From Ruegeria atlantica (GTDB lineage Bacteria; Pseudomonadota; Alphaproteobacteria; Rhodobacterales; Rhodobacteraceae), in contig NZ_WQBE01000011.1 of the NCBI RefSeq assembly GCF_013032005.1, positions 1 to 64,000 of the forward strand: 64,000 nt of DNA. Reading direction: 5' to 3'. Under the pieces are notes generated by a model. The model was given only the letters and a program-made list of their open reading frames with translations. It searched no databases and was not told the origin of the DNA. The translations under genes and the position numbers were made by a program. This document shows positions 1-10,066 of the stretch, one piece after another; the first letter of the stretch is position 1; each line of letters begins with the position of its first letter.

Positions 1-295
1 GCCTCACTAACAACTTTCAAAACAAACGTCCCGAAACAATCCGCCAAAAAAATATCCACAAAACACCATGTGGCAATTCTGTAAAAAGACAATTTGATAT
101 CCATTTTTTGAGTATTGAAAAACACGGTAAAGTAGAGTCATCCTCAAGTCATCTCCCCTTCGAAAAAGGGCGGAAGGCCATAGTTTCCTGACTTTCTTCA
201 AGCTTGATCAGCTTGCCTGACCTGCGGCAGGCGCCTCAGATCTTGATCGCTGGGAAACTCTGGATCTTCCGAAAGCCTCTACCGACGGAGATTGC
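1..295. other. Gene-free AT-rich stretch
   Basis: This is the sequence downstream of the sugar transferase gene. It is AT-rich over the first 130 bases. A 64-codon minus-strand frame covers part of it (7-201) but has no recognisable domain and no convincing ribosome binding site, so no gene is called. Confidence 0.5.
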
Positions 296-961
296 TCAAG
301 CTCCGCTTCGGCGTAGCATGATCGAAATGGTGCGCCACACGATCCAAGCTTCCATGATCAGCCCGGTATTTGCGATGTAGTACAGATCTGCCTGTACTTT
401 TCGGCGTGTCGCATCTGTACCTTCGATATACCCAAGTTCAACCTGCGCCCAACCACTGATTCCGGGGCGCACAAGGTGACGTGCTTGGTATCCGGGTATC
501 AGCGACATATATTCTCGGGCATGCTCGATGTAATCCGGCCGAGGGCCTATCAAGCTCATTTCACCCTTAAAAACATTGATAATTTGCGGCAATTCATCAA
601 TGCGGGACTTGCGCAAGAAGCGACCAAGCTGGGTAATTCTGTCTTCTTCCAACGGGCAATCAGCACTCCGTTCAATTTTCTTGGCCGGGCGCATGCTGCG
701 AAACTTGTATGCTGTGAATGGTTCGCAGTTTTTCCCCATACGCTCCTGAGAGAAAAATAGAGGCCCCTTGTTCCAAATTGGGTTCAAGACGAGCAGGACG
801 ATTCCAAAAAACACCGCAAGAGGCAACAGAACAAATACGCTCAGGACAAGATCAAACGCACGTTTTGCCACGGCAAAAAAGACACTTGGTGCAGAGGCTG
901 GAGCCCGCGCAAAGGCGGTGGATTCCCCGAGATCGTGCTCGGGTAAATTAAAATCAAACAT
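296..961 (-). CDS. Sugar transferase (undecaprenyl-phosphate glycosyl-1-P transferase family)
   Basis: A 221-residue initiating sugar transferase of the bacterial sugar transferase family (WbaP/PssY-like, catalytic domain only). It transfers a hexose-1-phosphate from a nucleotide sugar to undecaprenyl phosphate at the cytoplasmic membrane to start exopolysaccharide or O-antigen repeat units. One hydrophobic segment lies at about residues 30-60 after KRAFDL. The family blocks follow in order: KFRSM, the GRFLRKSRIDELPQ block, GEMSLIGPRP and RPGISGWAQV. The length suits the small monotopic members. No other polysaccharide gene lies to the right, so any cluster would be to the left of the window. 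The donor sugar cannot be told. Confidence 0.9.
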   Translation of the reverse strand: MFDFNLPEHDLGESTAFARAPASAPSVFFAVAKRAFDLVLSVFVLLPLAVFFGIVLLVLNPIWNKGPLFFSQERMGKNCEPFTAYKFRSMRPAKKIERSADCPLEEDRITQLGRFLRKSRIDELPQIINVFKGEMSLIGPRPDYIEHAREYMSLIPGYQARHLVRPGISGWAQVELGYIEGTDATRRKVQADLYYIANTGLIMEAWIVWRTISIMLRRSGA

Positions 962-2036
962 AACTGCTCAAGAGCCTTAAACTAATTATTTTATACTCGT
1001 TTTAAGGGAGTACTTCTCTTTTTTACCGTTTATCAACCACTTCAAGAGAGTGTCAATATTTTTGAGTTAAATATGCCTCAAGCCTTAAATGAATCGGATT
1101 CTAAGGCGTCTGGTTCACCGTCTTACCGGACCACTTTAGATCTGTTTGAAGGGTCCTAAGCAGGTTGGAGAGGGCTCGAAGGAGCCCAGTCTAGCGAACC
1201 CATCTACGCGCGGTGTTCCTTACGAGTAATTGTCGGCGTCGAACAGCGATGCAAGGTGTCGGATTCAATTGCCAAGCCAAGGAATAGGGCAGGGGTAATC
1301 AACCCAATCGCCGCGCTATTCAAAATAACGCAGTCGAGCATTACAGCCCTATTGGTCATCGCGTTCTTTTTCACTCATAAAGCTCTCCCGGACGTGACGA
1401 GCCATAACCCGATGTTCACTTGGACTGCAAAAGATCACCTTATTCGATAAGGGGGCGCTTTCGGGATTGATCCAAGAAATCCTCCCAAGCTGCGCTAAAC
1501 TCCTCAAGGGGCCAGTTGAGGCACGGGCTGGGATCTGGACAACAAGGCACGTGCGACGGGTCGCAAGGCGATATAATGATCCGAAGATGAACAGTGTATT
1601 CGCGAAGTGTTCAAACGCCTTCGCGCCTATTTGGTCACGTAGCCTTTGGGCTAACTGGATCTTTGCTCCGGTCTGGCGCGAACTCTAAATCGTGATCGCC
1701 CGGATAGGTCGGTAGCAGTAGGAGGCAGGTAAAATGTCTGCAGCGGCGAAGCTTGCCTTGACGCAACTTGAATGGAATGTACCGTAATCGCCACCTTTCA
1801 TGTCTAGAACTGCAACCACTTTAACTAAGAGCGATCCCTCTTCAACCAGGACACGTCGTGCAGACACGTTCCGCCGCTGCTGCCGAATGGCGCGAACTCG
1901 GTGCCGGACACAGGACAGCTTTGCTAGCCTCACTGAGACTGAGTCGAATTCCTCTGCGCGTGCTACTGCAGTCCGGTCAGAGTAGATTGTGCCGGGAATT
2001 TCAGTTTGCTAACGTCAGACACGCGCTGGGGAGGGC
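962..2036. other. Long gene-poor region between sugar transferase and cox cluster
   Basis: About 1.07 kb with no recognisable gene. It holds the upstream region of the sugar transferase (leftward) and of coxC (rightward). Short frames at 1256-1450 and 1467-1688 have no domain or family resemblance that I can see. At 1734 a strong Shine-Dalgarno (AGGAGG) precedes an ATG, but the frame stops after 17 codons, as if a gene had been cut off there. The stretch could be a degraded insertion or deletion scar. Confidence 0.4.
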
Positions 2037-3131
2037 GTGTACACCTATATGCTGGACTATTCGCACAACGCCTGGCTTGTCGCGGCCTCTTTGGCCGTTG
2101 CGCTGATGGCCGGATTTACCGGCCTTTATCTGACGCATGGCGCGTCCCGGCTGGATAGCCAGCGCCGCAAGCTTGTCGTTGCTCTGGCTGCGGTCATTCT
2201 GGGCGGCGGTATCTGGTCGATGCATTTCGTTGCCATGCTGGGCCTGCAACTGCCGATACTGTTTTACTACGACGCTCTGATCACTCTGATCTCTGCGCTT
2301 GTAGCGATCCTGATGGTTGGGCTGGCGCTGCTGTTGCTGCATTTCCGTCCGCGTACGCCTCAGACGATGATCGGATCGGGGGTGATCGTGGGGCTGGGCA
2401 TCGTGGTGATGCACTACATTGGCATGGCGGGAATGCAGCTATGCCGCCCCGTATACAATGTTCTGGACGTAGCTCTGGCGACGTTGGCCTCGGTGATCCT
2501 ATCGGTCGCGGCTATTTGGGTTGCTTATGGCAACCGCACGCAACGCAATATTCTGCTGGGCACAGTTTGCTTTGGGTTGGCCGTTTTTACTATGCACTTT
2601 GTGGCGACCGGTCTGACCGATTTTGTGGCAAGTGACGCCGCCGGCGGTGCGGGGCCCGCGCTGGACAATCAGGTTCTGGCGATGGGCGTCACCGTTTCTG
2701 TTTTCCTGATCTGCGGAGCTTTTCTGCTGACCGGGATCTCGTTCATCGAACCGAAGGAAAAGCTGGCGCCCGAACGCACGCCGGAACCCGCAACCTTGCG
2801 CGCCGGTGTTCCGTTCGAGCGTGAAGGCCAGACATATTTCGCGGAGCCCGCCAGCGTTGCCGCCATCCGGGCCGAGGGGCATTATACTGTTCTCTATATG
2901 GGTGTTGAAAAACTATTCTGTCCATGGTCGATCACCGAGGCCGAAAACCGCCTGAAACCAGACGGGTTTTTGCGCGCCCATCGCAGCTATCTGGTGAACC
3001 CCAAACACGTCTCTAGCTTTGAACGTCACAAGGACAACGGCACCTGTTATTTTGACGGGGTCGACGCGTTGACCAAAGTGCCGGTCAGCCGGTCCCGCCT
3101 GACGGACATTCGCGAGGCTCTGGGCCTCTGA
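2037..3131 (+). CDS. coxC: CoxC-like MHYT-domain membrane sensor with LytTR DNA-binding domain
   Basis: A 364-residue protein. The N-terminal half (about 1-240) is an MHYT domain: hydrophobic helices with the repeats MHFVAM (near residue 61), MHYIGM (near 124) and the divergent MHFVAT (near 186). The C-terminal part (about 265-364) is a LytTR DNA-binding domain with the blocks AIRAEGHYT and FLRAHRSYLVN. This is the architecture of CoxC/CoxH in the Oligotropha carboxidovorans cox cluster, where MHYT is proposed to bind a metal and sense a diatomic gas. Its position just upstream of coxM fits a CO-responsive activator. A GTG at 2037 is listed as start; the ATG at 2049 is equally possible. Direct CO sensing is inference. 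Confidence 0.85.
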   Translation: MYTYMLDYSHNAWLVAASLAVALMAGFTGLYLTHGASRLDSQRRKLVVALAAVILGGGIWSMHFVAMLGLQLPILFYYDALITLISALVAILMVGLALLLLHFRPRTPQTMIGSGVIVGLGIVVMHYIGMAGMQLCRPVYNVLDVALATLASVILSVAAIWVAYGNRTQRNILLGTVCFGLAVFTMHFVATGLTDFVASDAAGGAGPALDNQVLAMGVTVSVFLICGAFLLTGISFIEPKEKLAPERTPEPATLRAGVPFEREGQTYFAEPASVAAIRAEGHYTVLYMGVEKLFCPWSITEAENRLKPDGFLRAHRSYLVNPKHVSSFERHKDNGTCYFDGVDALTKVPVSRSRLTDIREALGL

Positions 3132-3271
3132 TCGCAGTTCATGCAGCCTATTCGCATTTCGTGAAACAAGCCGCGCGACCTGTTCCCGATCGCTGGAAGC
3201 CTTAAGTCACACGTTCTTTCCTACCTCGCAGGTTCCCCAAGGCACACCGCTTGGACCCAGGGAGGAAAAAC

Positions 3272-4105
3272 ATGATACCAGCCGGTTTTGAGTATCACCG
3301 GCCAGGCGACATCGCCACGGCCATCGGCATTCTACAGGAACACGGAGACGAGGCGCGCGTCATTGCGGGCGGGCACAGCCTGATCCCGATGATGAAGCTG
3401 CGCATGGCCGAAATGAGCCACTTGGTCGATCTTCAGGCCATTGACGAATTGAAGGGCATCGAGATCGGAGCCGACTCCGTTTCGCTGGGCGCGATGGCGA
3501 CCCAGCATGAACTGATCACGCATGACGGTCTGGCAGAGGCAATCCCGCTGATACGTGAGGCGGCGTTGCAGATCGCTGATCCACAGGTCCGCTACGTGGG
3601 CACTGTTGGAGGGAACGTTGCCAATGGTGATCCGGGCAACGACATGCCGGGGTTGATGCAGTGTCTGAATGCGACGTTCGAACTGTCCGGTCCTGACGGC
3701 GCCCGCAGTGTGGCGGCACGGGATTTCTATGAGGCCGCTTACTTTACTGCACGTGAGGATGAAGAAATCCTGACCCGGATTTCAATTCCGGTGCCGGGTG
3801 TGGGTGTAGGGCAGGCTTATGAAAAGCAGAAACGCAAGATCGGCGATTACGCGACAGCCGCGGCTGCGGTGATGGTTGGCAACGGACAGGCCTCGGTCGC
3901 GATGACCAACCTTGCGGACACGCCCATCTGGTCCGAAAGCGCAAGCAATGCGCTGGCCGACGGAGACGTCAGCGGCTGCGTCGCCGCGATGCTCGACGCA
4001 ATTGACCCGGTGGCTGACAACCGCGGTCCCATCGAATTCAAGAAACACGTGGCCGCCGTGATGCTGCGCCGCGCCATCGACCGTGCGCAAAGCCGTGCGA
4101 GTTGA
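3272..4105 (+). CDS. coxM: Carbon monoxide dehydrogenase medium (FAD) subunit
   Basis: A 277-residue flavoprotein subunit of aerobic CO dehydrogenase. It carries electrons from the FeS subunit CoxS to FAD and on to the quinone pool. The two FAD-binding signatures sit at the positions known from Oligotropha CoxM: 32-AGGHS-36 and 111-TVGGN-115. The start is the ATG at 3272 behind an ideal GGAGG; an upstream in-frame TTG at 3251 is less likely because it lies ahead of that site. The stop is followed after 14 bases by coxS. The M-S-L order is that of form I and form II CODH operons; CoxL settles the form. Confidence 0.96.
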   Translation: MIPAGFEYHRPGDIATAIGILQEHGDEARVIAGGHSLIPMMKLRMAEMSHLVDLQAIDELKGIEIGADSVSLGAMATQHELITHDGLAEAIPLIREAALQIADPQVRYVGTVGGNVANGDPGNDMPGLMQCLNATFELSGPDGARSVAARDFYEAAYFTAREDEEILTRISIPVPGVGVGQAYEKQKRKIGDYATAAAAVMVGNGQASVAMTNLADTPIWSESASNALADGDVSGCVAAMLDAIDPVADNRGPIEFKKHVAAVMLRRAIDRAQSRAS

Positions 4106-4119
4106 GGGGAGGAACAACC

Positions 4120-4614
4120 ATGTCAAAAATGCACGTAAAACTAACAGTGAACGGCAAACAGGTCGAAGGTCTGGCCGAGCCGCGCACGCTGTTGATCCAC
4201 TTCCTGCGGGAAGATCTTAAAATCACCGGCCCTCATATCGGATGCGAAACCAGTCACTGTGGAGCCTGCACCGTGGATATTGATGGCAAGTCCGTCAAGT
4301 CCTGTACAACCTTTGTGGCGCAGGTGAACGGGGCCGATATCACAACCGTCGAAGGGCTGACCAATGACGATGGTAGCCTTGGCGTTTTGCAAGAGATGTT
4401 TCGCGAACATCACGGGTTGCAGTGCGGCTTCTGCACGCCGGGCATGATCACCCGCGCGCATCGTCTGCTGCAGGAAAACCCGAACCCAACCGAGGAAGAA
4501 ATCCGCTTTGGTATGGCTGGCAACCTGTGCCGATGCACCGGATACCAGAACATCGTCAAGGCGATCTCGGCCTCAGCTGACATGCTGAACGCTCAGAAGG
4601 AGGCCGCGGAATGA
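4120..4614 (+). CDS. coxS: Carbon monoxide dehydrogenase small (2Fe-2S) subunit
   Basis: A 164-residue iron-sulfur subunit. The N-terminal plant-type ferredoxin cluster uses C42, C47, C50 and C62. The C-terminal all-helical domain has C102 and C105 (CGFC) and C137 and C139 (CRC) for the proximal cluster. These numbers match the xanthine oxidase-family CoxS pattern exactly. The start is the ATG at 4120 behind GGGGAGG; a TTG at 4102 in the same frame overlaps that site. The end overlaps the coxL start (ATGA), which points to translational coupling. The protein passes electrons from the Mo/Cu site of CoxL to the FAD of CoxM. Confidence 0.97.
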   Translation: MSKMHVKLTVNGKQVEGLAEPRTLLIHFLREDLKITGPHIGCETSHCGACTVDIDGKSVKSCTTFVAQVNGADITTVEGLTNDDGSLGVLQEMFREHHGLQCGFCTPGMITRAHRLLQENPNPTEEEIRFGMAGNLCRCTGYQNIVKAISASADMLNAQKEAAE

Positions 4615-7028
4615 ACGATCAAACCATGACCCCCGAAGAACGCGCCGCCAATCTCAAAGGGATGGGAAGCTCGCGCAAACGCGTCGAGGATGTGCGTTTT
4701 ACCCAAGGCAAGGGCAACTACGTCGATGACATCAAGCTGGACGGGATGCTGTTTGGCGCGTTTGTCCGCTCGCCCTATGCTCATGCCCGCGTTGTCAGTG
4801 TGAACAAAGAGGCCGCGTTGGCCGTGCCCGGCGTTGTTGCTGTGTTGACAGCCGAGGATCTGGCTCCGCTGGGTTTGCATTGGATGCCGACGCTGGCAGG
4901 TGACAAGCAAATGGTGCTGGCCGATGGCAAGGTTCTGTTCCAGGGCCAAGAAGTCGCCTATGTCGTTGCTGAAAATCGATACATCGCAGCGGATGCGGCA
5001 GAACTGGTCGAGGTTGACTACGAAGAACTGCCCGTTCTGACCGACCCGTTCGAGGCGCTGAAATCGGACGTTGTACTGCGTGAAGACCTTGCGGGTCAGA
5101 CCGAGGGCGCCCATGGCCCGCGCAAGCATCACAACCACATTTTCACTTGGGAACAGGGCGACAAAGATGCGACGGAAGCCGTGCTGGGTGAGGCGGATGT
5201 CGTGGCCGAAGAGATGGTCTATTACCACCGGACCCACCCATGTCCGCTGGAGACCTGTGGCTGTGTGGCTTCGATGGATAAGGTGACCGGTAAGCTTACG
5301 CTTTATGGTACATTCCAGGCCCCGCACGCGATTCGAACCGTAGTGTCGCTGATCTCTGGTCTCGCCGAGCACAATATCCGGGTGATCAGCCCTGATATCG
5401 GCGGTGGCTTCGGTAATAAAGTTGGTGCGTATGCCGGCTATGTCTGCTCGGTCGTCGCCTCGATTGTCACCGGCCAACCGGTGAAATGGGTCGAGAATCG
5501 GATGGAAAACCTTATGTCTACCGCCTTTGCCCGCGACTACTGGATGCAGGGCAAGATCTCTGCGACCAAGGATGGCAAGATCACTGGTCTCTGGTGCCAT
5601 ACCACAGCAGATCATGGTGGATTTGACGCCTGTGCCGACCCAACGAAGTTCCCGGCCGGGTTCATGAACATCTGCACCGGGTCATATGACATCCCCACCG
5701 CTTATCTGGCTGTGGATGGGGTTTATACCAACAAGGCACCGGGCGGTGTCGCCTATCGTTGCTCGTTCAGGGTGACCGAGGCTGCGTATTTCATTGAGCG
5801 GATGATCGAGGTTCTGGCCATCAAGCTGAACATGGACGCGGCCGAGTTACGCCGGATCAACTTTATCCGCAAGGATCAGTTCCCATATCAGTCCGCGCTG
5901 GGATGGGAATATGACTCGGGTGACTATCACACCGCTTGGGACAAAGCGCTGAAGGCCGTGGACTATGATGGTCTGCGGGCGGAGCAGGCGCAACGGATCG
6001 AGGACTTCAAAGCCGGAAAGACCCGCAAACTGCTGGGCATCGGTCTGACGCATTTCACCGAAATCGTCGGGGCTGGACCAGTCAAGAACTGCGATATCCT
6101 TGGGTTGGGAATGTTCGACTCATGCGAAATCCGGATTCACCCAACCGGTTCCGCCATCGCACGGCTGGGGACGATCAGCCAAGGTCAGGGCCATGCTACG
6201 ACTTTTGCTCAGATCATCGCCAGCGAGATCGGCCTGCCTGCCGATGACATCACGCTGGAAGAAGGCGACACTGATACCGCGCCTTATGGGCTTGGTACCT
6301 ATGGGTCTCGGTCGACACCCGTGGCCGGCGCGGCAACGGCGATGGCCGCCCGCAAAATCCGCGCCAAGGCGCAGATGATCGCAGCCTACTTGCTGGAAGT
6401 GCATGACGACGACGTTGAGTGGGACGTGGATCGGTTCTCAGTCAAAGGTGCGCCTGAGCGGTTCAAGACGATGAAAGAAATCGCCTTTGCCGCATATAAT
6501 CAGGCCATTCCGGGGCTGGAACCCGGTCTGGAGGCCGTAAGCTACTATGACCCGCCGAATATGACCTACCCGTTCGGGGCCTATATCTGCGTCATGGAGA
6601 TCGACGTCGATACCGGCGAATGGGAGGTCCGGCAGTTCTATGCGCTGGATGATTGCGGGACCCGGATCAATCCCATGATCATCGAAGGTCAGGTCCATGG
6701 CGGCGTGACCGAGGCGTTGGCCATCGCTATGGGTCAGGAAATCGCCTATGATGAGATGGGCAACGTCAAGACCGGTACGTTGATGGACTTCTTCTTGCCC
6801 ACCGCGTGGGAGACGCCCAACTACACCACTGATCACACGGTGACGCCATCTCCGCATCACCCGATCGGTGCCAAGGGCGTGGGCGAGAGCCCGAATGTCG
6901 GCGGTGTGCCTGCGTTCTCGAACGCGGTGCATGATGCTTTCCGGCCATTTGGCCTTGTTCAGAGCCACATGCCGCATGACCACTGGCGTATCTGGAAGAT
7001 CGCCAACGGTTTGGGAATGCACGGCTAA
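4611..7028 (+). CDS. coxL: Form I aerobic carbon monoxide dehydrogenase, large Mo/Cu subunit
   Basis: An 805-residue molybdopterin-cytosine-dinucleotide subunit that oxidises CO with water to CO2. The active-site loop reads AYRCSFR at residues 381-387. That is the form I signature (AYxCSFR), as opposed to AYxGAGR of form II; Cys384 corresponds to the copper-binding cysteine. Other xanthine-oxidase-family blocks are [16 protein letters not shown] and GAKGVGESP near the C-terminus with the catalytic glutamate. The length agrees with Oligotropha CoxL. It overlaps coxS by four bases and lies 53 bases before coxD. True CO oxidation is well supported by the motif together with coxDEF and coxG. Confidence 0.97.
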   Translation: MNDQTMTPEERAANLKGMGSSRKRVEDVRFTQGKGNYVDDIKLDGMLFGAFVRSPYAHARVVSVNKEAALAVPGVVAVLTAEDLAPLGLHWMPTLAGDKQMVLADGKVLFQGQEVAYVVAENRYIAADAAELVEVDYEELPVLTDPFEALKSDVVLREDLAGQTEGAHGPRKHHNHIFTWEQGDKDATEAVLGEADVVAEEMVYYHRTHPCPLETCGCVASMDKVTGKLTLYGTFQAPHAIRTVVSLISGLAEHNIRVISPDIGGGFGNKVGAYAGYVCSVVASIVTGQPVKWVENRMENLMSTAFARDYWMQGKISATKDGKITGLWCHTTADHGGFDACADPTKFPAGFMNICTGSYDIPTAYLAVDGVYTNKAPGGVAYRCSFRVTEAAYFIERMIEVLAIKLNMDAAELRRINFIRKDQFPYQSALGWEYDSGDYHTAWDKALKAVDYDGLRAEQAQRIEDFKAGKTRKLLGIGLTHFTEIVGAGPVKNCDILGLGMFDSCEIRIHPTGSAIARLGTISQGQGHATTFAQIIASEIGLPADDITLEEGDTDTAPYGLGTYGSRSTPVAGAATAMAARKIRAKAQMIAAYLLEVHDDDVEWDVDRFSVKGAPERFKTMKEIAFAAYNQAIPGLEPGLEAVSYYDPPNMTYPFGAYICVMEIDVDTGEWEVRQFYALDDCGTRINPMIIEGQVHGGVTEALAIAMGQEIAYDEMGNVKTGTLMDFFLPTAWETPNYTTDHTVTPSPHHPIGAKGVGESPNVGGVPAFSNAVHDAFRPFGLVQSHMPHDHWRIWKIANGLGMHG

Positions 7029-7081
7029 CAGGAAAGGCCGCCGCGCTGAAATACAGCGCGGCGGCAATCCGGGAGAATGGC

Positions 7082-7948
7082 ATGAGCTTGCAGGATATAC
7101 AGCAAGGCCTCGCCGAGGTGGGCTATGTTGCCGACGACCGACTGGCTATGGCGTTGCATCTGGCGCAGACGCTTGGGCGTCCGCTGCTGCTGGAAGGCCC
7201 GGCTGGGGTCGGTAAAACCGAGGTCGCCAAGGCGTTGGCAGCACAGCGCGCCGCGCGGTTGATCCGGTTGCAATGCTATGAAGGGCTCGATGCCAGCCAC
7301 GCGATTTATGAGTGGAACTACCAGCGCCAGTTGCTGGCTATTCGCGCAAGCGAGGCACAGGGTGGCACCAGCGAAGCGCAGCTGTTCAACGATGATTTTC
7401 TGCTAAAGCGACCCTTGCTGGAAGCAATCAGCGAAGAAGAACCACCTGTTCTGCTGATTGATGAAATCGACAGGGCGGATGAGGAGTTTGAGGCCTATCT
7501 GCTCGAAATTTTGTCGGACTTTCAGATCACGATCCCTGAACTCGGCACCATCAAGGCGCGTTCGCGGCCCATCGTGATTCTGACGGCGAATGGCACTCGG
7601 GACCTGTCGGACGCGCTGCGGCGTCGGTGCCTGTATAGTTTCCTCGACTACCCATCGCGTGAAACGGAAATGGCGATCCTGAAAGCTCGCATGCCCGCAG
7701 TCGAAGGGCTGTTGGCGCGCCAGATTATTAGCGTTGTGCAGGCGCTGCGCAAAGAGGACTTGGAAAAGACCCCCGGCATCGCCGAGATGCTGGACTGGGC
7801 GGCCGCTCTTTCAGGGCTGGGCGTCAACGACATGGCGCAGTCCCGCAAAGACGTTCAGGCAACCCTTGTTTGTCTTTTGAAAACTGCAGCCGACTATGAC
7901 GCAGCTCCGCCCGAAGTGATGGATCGCCTGATCGGAAAGGTGGCGTGA
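7082..7948 (+). CDS. coxD: CoxD, MoxR-type AAA+ ATPase for CODH maturation
   Basis: A 288-residue AAA+ protein with Walker A GPAGVGKTE near residue 40 and Walker B LLIDEID near residue 124, followed by sensor motifs (LTANGTRDLS) and an arginine-rich RRRC block. In the Oligotropha system CoxD is a membrane-associated ATPase needed to assemble the copper-sulfur part of the CoxL active site. It starts 53 bases after coxL, and its stop overlaps the coxE start, the usual pairing of a MoxR ATPase with a VWA protein. Confidence 0.94.
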   Translation: MSLQDIQQGLAEVGYVADDRLAMALHLAQTLGRPLLLEGPAGVGKTEVAKALAAQRAARLIRLQCYEGLDASHAIYEWNYQRQLLAIRASEAQGGTSEAQLFNDDFLLKRPLLEAISEEEPPVLLIDEIDRADEEFEAYLLEILSDFQITIPELGTIKARSRPIVILTANGTRDLSDALRRRCLYSFLDYPSRETEMAILKARMPAVEGLLARQIISVVQALRKEDLEKTPGIAEMLDWAAALSGLGVNDMAQSRKDVQATLVCLLKTAADYDAAPPEVMDRLIGKVA

Positions 7949-9135
7949 TGCAGGTCACCCGCTTCCCCTCTCGCGCATCTGGTCTGTCGGATCGCATGTC
8001 CGGCTTCATCGAACATTTGCGTATGAACGGGATGCGAGTTGGTCCGGCTGAGACGGGGGACGCATTGGCTGCGCTGGCGGCGGTTGAGGCGACGGATGTC
8101 AGACAGGCCCAGCAGGCACTTTGCGCGTTGCTGGCTGGCGACGTCGACGATTGGCGGCGGTTCGATGATTTGTTCGAAGCCTATTGGTTCAACACTGGCA
8201 AGCAACGCACGGGAACCGCCCGAACCGCGCATGTGCGGGTTCAATCTGCAAAGCCGATGCTCTGGCAGCAAGAGAGCCAGGATAGTCAGGAATCCGAGAC
8301 TGGCACGGATCAGGCCGCCGCACCTGATACCGGCGATGGGGAGGCCGTGGGGAGAGACGGGAAGCTAATCGCAACCCGTACGGCCAACCTGTCGCGCCGG
8401 GATTTGCGCGAACTGATGGATGAAGACGCCCTGAGGCAGGCGGAACAGGCCGCGACCGCCATCGCACGCGCCATCCGCGACCGCCGCTCGCGTAGGCGAA
8501 AGCAAGCTCTGCGGGGCTCTGCTTTGGACATGCGCCGGATTCAACGCGCCAGCCTTGCACGAGGAGGAGAGCCGATGGATCTGTATCGCCGCGCTCGCCC
8601 ATCACGCCCAATGAGGATTGTGGCCTTGTGTGACGTCAGCGGTTCCATGGCTGTCTATTCGCGGGTCTTTTTGGCCTTTTTGAAAGGATTGATCGGTAGT
8701 GGAGCTGAGGCAGACGCCTATTTGTTCCACACGCGTTTGATGCGTGTGACTGATGCACTGCGCGATCACGACACACTGCGCGCGGCTGGACGGCTATCAC
8801 TCATGGCCGAAGGGTTCGGCGGTGGTACCGACATCTCGGGAAGCCTTGAGAAGTTTCTGAACGGATACGGTGCCCGCGCATTGAACGGGCGGACGATCGT
8901 TTTGATCCTCTCGGACGGCTATTGCAGCTCGTCACCTGAAGCCTTGGGAGAAGCGCTGGCTCAGGTTCGACGCAAGGCGCGGCGGATTGTTTGGCTGAAT
9001 CCTCTTAAAGGATGGAAAGACTATCAGCCCATTGCTGCTGCCATGCAGGCTGCGGAGCCGTATCTGGATGCGCACCTCCCGGCCAACACGCTCGACGCGC
9101 TGTCGGCGTTGGAACCCGAATTCCGAAAACTGTGA
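7945..9135 (+). CDS. coxE: CoxE, VWA-domain protein for CODH maturation
   Basis: A 396-residue protein with a C-terminal von Willebrand factor A domain. The MIDAS residues are visible in DVSGSM (near residue 230), GGGTDISGS and LSDGY. The middle (about residues 150-195) is highly basic with many RR pairs. It pairs with the AAA+ protein CoxD: the genes overlap by four bases. Both act in inserting copper and sulfur into the CoxL active site in studied carboxydotrophs. The VWA MIDAS is complete, so metal binding is expected. Confidence 0.92.
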   Translation: MMQVTRFPSRASGLSDRMSGFIEHLRMNGMRVGPAETGDALAALAAVEATDVRQAQQALCALLAGDVDDWRRFDDLFEAYWFNTGKQRTGTARTAHVRVQSAKPMLWQQESQDSQESETGTDQAAAPDTGDGEAVGRDGKLIATRTANLSRRDLRELMDEDALRQAEQAATAIARAIRDRRSRRRKQALRGSALDMRRIQRASLARGGEPMDLYRRARPSRPMRIVALCDVSGSMAVYSRVFLAFLKGLIGSGAEADAYLFHTRLMRVTDALRDHDTLRAAGRLSLMAEGFGGGTDISGSLEKFLNGYGARALNGRTIVLILSDGYCSSSPEALGEALAQVRRKARRIVWLNPLKGWKDYQPIAAAMQAAEPYLDAHLPANTLDALSALEPEFRKL

Positions 9136-9147
9136 AAGGACACGGCT

Positions 9148-9960
9148 ATGGCAGGTTTCGACATTTTCGACACGATTGAGGAGTTGCGTCAAAAGGGCGA
9201 CGCCTTTTGCGTGGCAACTGTCCTTCGAACTGCCGACGCAACCTCAGCCAAAGCGGGTGGCAAGGCCGTGATCACAAGGGACGGGCGTATTTGGGGGCAT
9301 TTGGGCGGAGCGTGTGTGCAGCGCGTCGTACGCGCATCGGCGCAGGAGGCACTTGCGGGTGGAACTCCGAAAATGATCCGCGTGAAACCTTCGGAAAAGG
9401 TAGTGGCGATGACAGACCCGGATGGTGTTGAGACCTTCAAAAGCGGTTGTCCTTCGGGCGGAACAGTCGATTTGCTGATCGAACCCTATCAGCACGCCCC
9501 GCGCCTGATCATTTTCGGAGAGTCTCCGATTGCACACGCGCTTGCCGCTCACGCGGCGCTGACCGGATTGCGTGTTTGCTTGCCTGAAGGTTCAGAAAGC
9601 TCGGTGGAATTCATCGGTTTTGATCCCAATGACCTAAGCGCATTGGGGGTTGAACCACGCGATTTCGCGGTGGTAGCCTCACAGGGGAAGGGCGATGGTG
9701 CAGCGCTGAAATCTGCGCTTGAATCACCAGCACGACGCGTTTCGATGGTCGCGAGCCACCGAAAGGCCAAGGTGTTGTGCGAGAGGTTGGAAGTGCAGGG
9801 AATGACCGTCGAGCAGACCAGTCGGCTCAAGTCACCGGCCGGTCTGGATATCCATGCAATCGACCCGCACGAAATCGCCCTTTCGATCCTCGCCGAGATC
9901 ATCCTCTGGCGGAATTCAGACAATTCCAAGGAGACATCGCATGATGAAAAAATGGCGTAA
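9148..9960 (+). CDS. coxF: CoxF, XdhC/CoxI-family cofactor-insertion protein
   Basis: A 270-residue member of the XdhC/CoxI family. The N-terminal XdhC_CoxI domain (about 10-80) has the typical RTADATSAKAGGKA and GHLGGACV blocks. A cysteine-bearing SGCPSGG block follows, then a Rossmann-like domain from about residue 115 (LIIFGESPIAHAL). XdhC binds the molybdenum cofactor and delivers the sulfurated form to its enzyme, and CoxF is thought to do the same for CoxL. The start lies 12 bases after coxE. The last 20 bases overlap the start of the small ORF at 9941. Confidence 0.9.
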   Translation: MAGFDIFDTIEELRQKGDAFCVATVLRTADATSAKAGGKAVITRDGRIWGHLGGACVQRVVRASAQEALAGGTPKMIRVKPSEKVVAMTDPDGVETFKSGCPSGGTVDLLIEPYQHAPRLIIFGESPIAHALAAHAALTGLRVCLPEGSESSVEFIGFDPNDLSALGVEPRDFAVVASQGKGDGAALKSALESPARRVSMVASHRKAKVLCERLEVQGMTVEQTSRLKSPAGLDIHAIDPHEIALSILAEIILWRNSDNSKETSHDEKMA

Positions 9961-10051
9961 ATGGTTGCAGTCCTTTCGGACTGTGAAGCCGGAACAGACC
10001 CCGGAAGAGGCGACCGAGACCGCACTTCGCGTTTTCCCAAGATGCTGTTGA
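9941..10051 (+). CDS. Small 36-residue protein between coxF and coxG
   Basis: A short frame that begins inside the end of coxF, behind a strong Shine-Dalgarno (AAGGAG, 7 bases before ATG), and ends 15 bases before coxG. The N-terminus is basic and tryptophan-rich (MMKKWRKWLQSFR), so it could form an amphipathic membrane-surface helix. The middle is acidic with PEQTPEEATET, and the protein ends in Cys-Cys. I recognise no family. Its ribosome binding site and tight packing between two cox genes argue that it is translated. A function in the CODH system (membrane association, electron transfer or assembly) is only a guess from position. Confidence 0.6.
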   Translation: MMKKWRKWLQSFRTVKPEQTPEEATETALRVFPRCC

Positions 10052-10066
10052 GTAAAGGACTCTCAA

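Noticed and set aside
7-201. A 64-codon minus-strand frame at the left edge
   Set aside because: No domain, no clear ribosome binding site; in AT-rich intergenic DNA.
3132-3271. A LytTR operator (TTCATG, 16 bases, CGTGAA) upstream of coxM
   Set aside because: The dyad is short and widely spaced and does not match a defined LytTR direct-repeat site; not strong enough to list.
4593-5615. A 340-codon minus-strand frame opposite coxL
   Set aside because: Antisense to coxL, which is certain from its active-site motif and neighbours.
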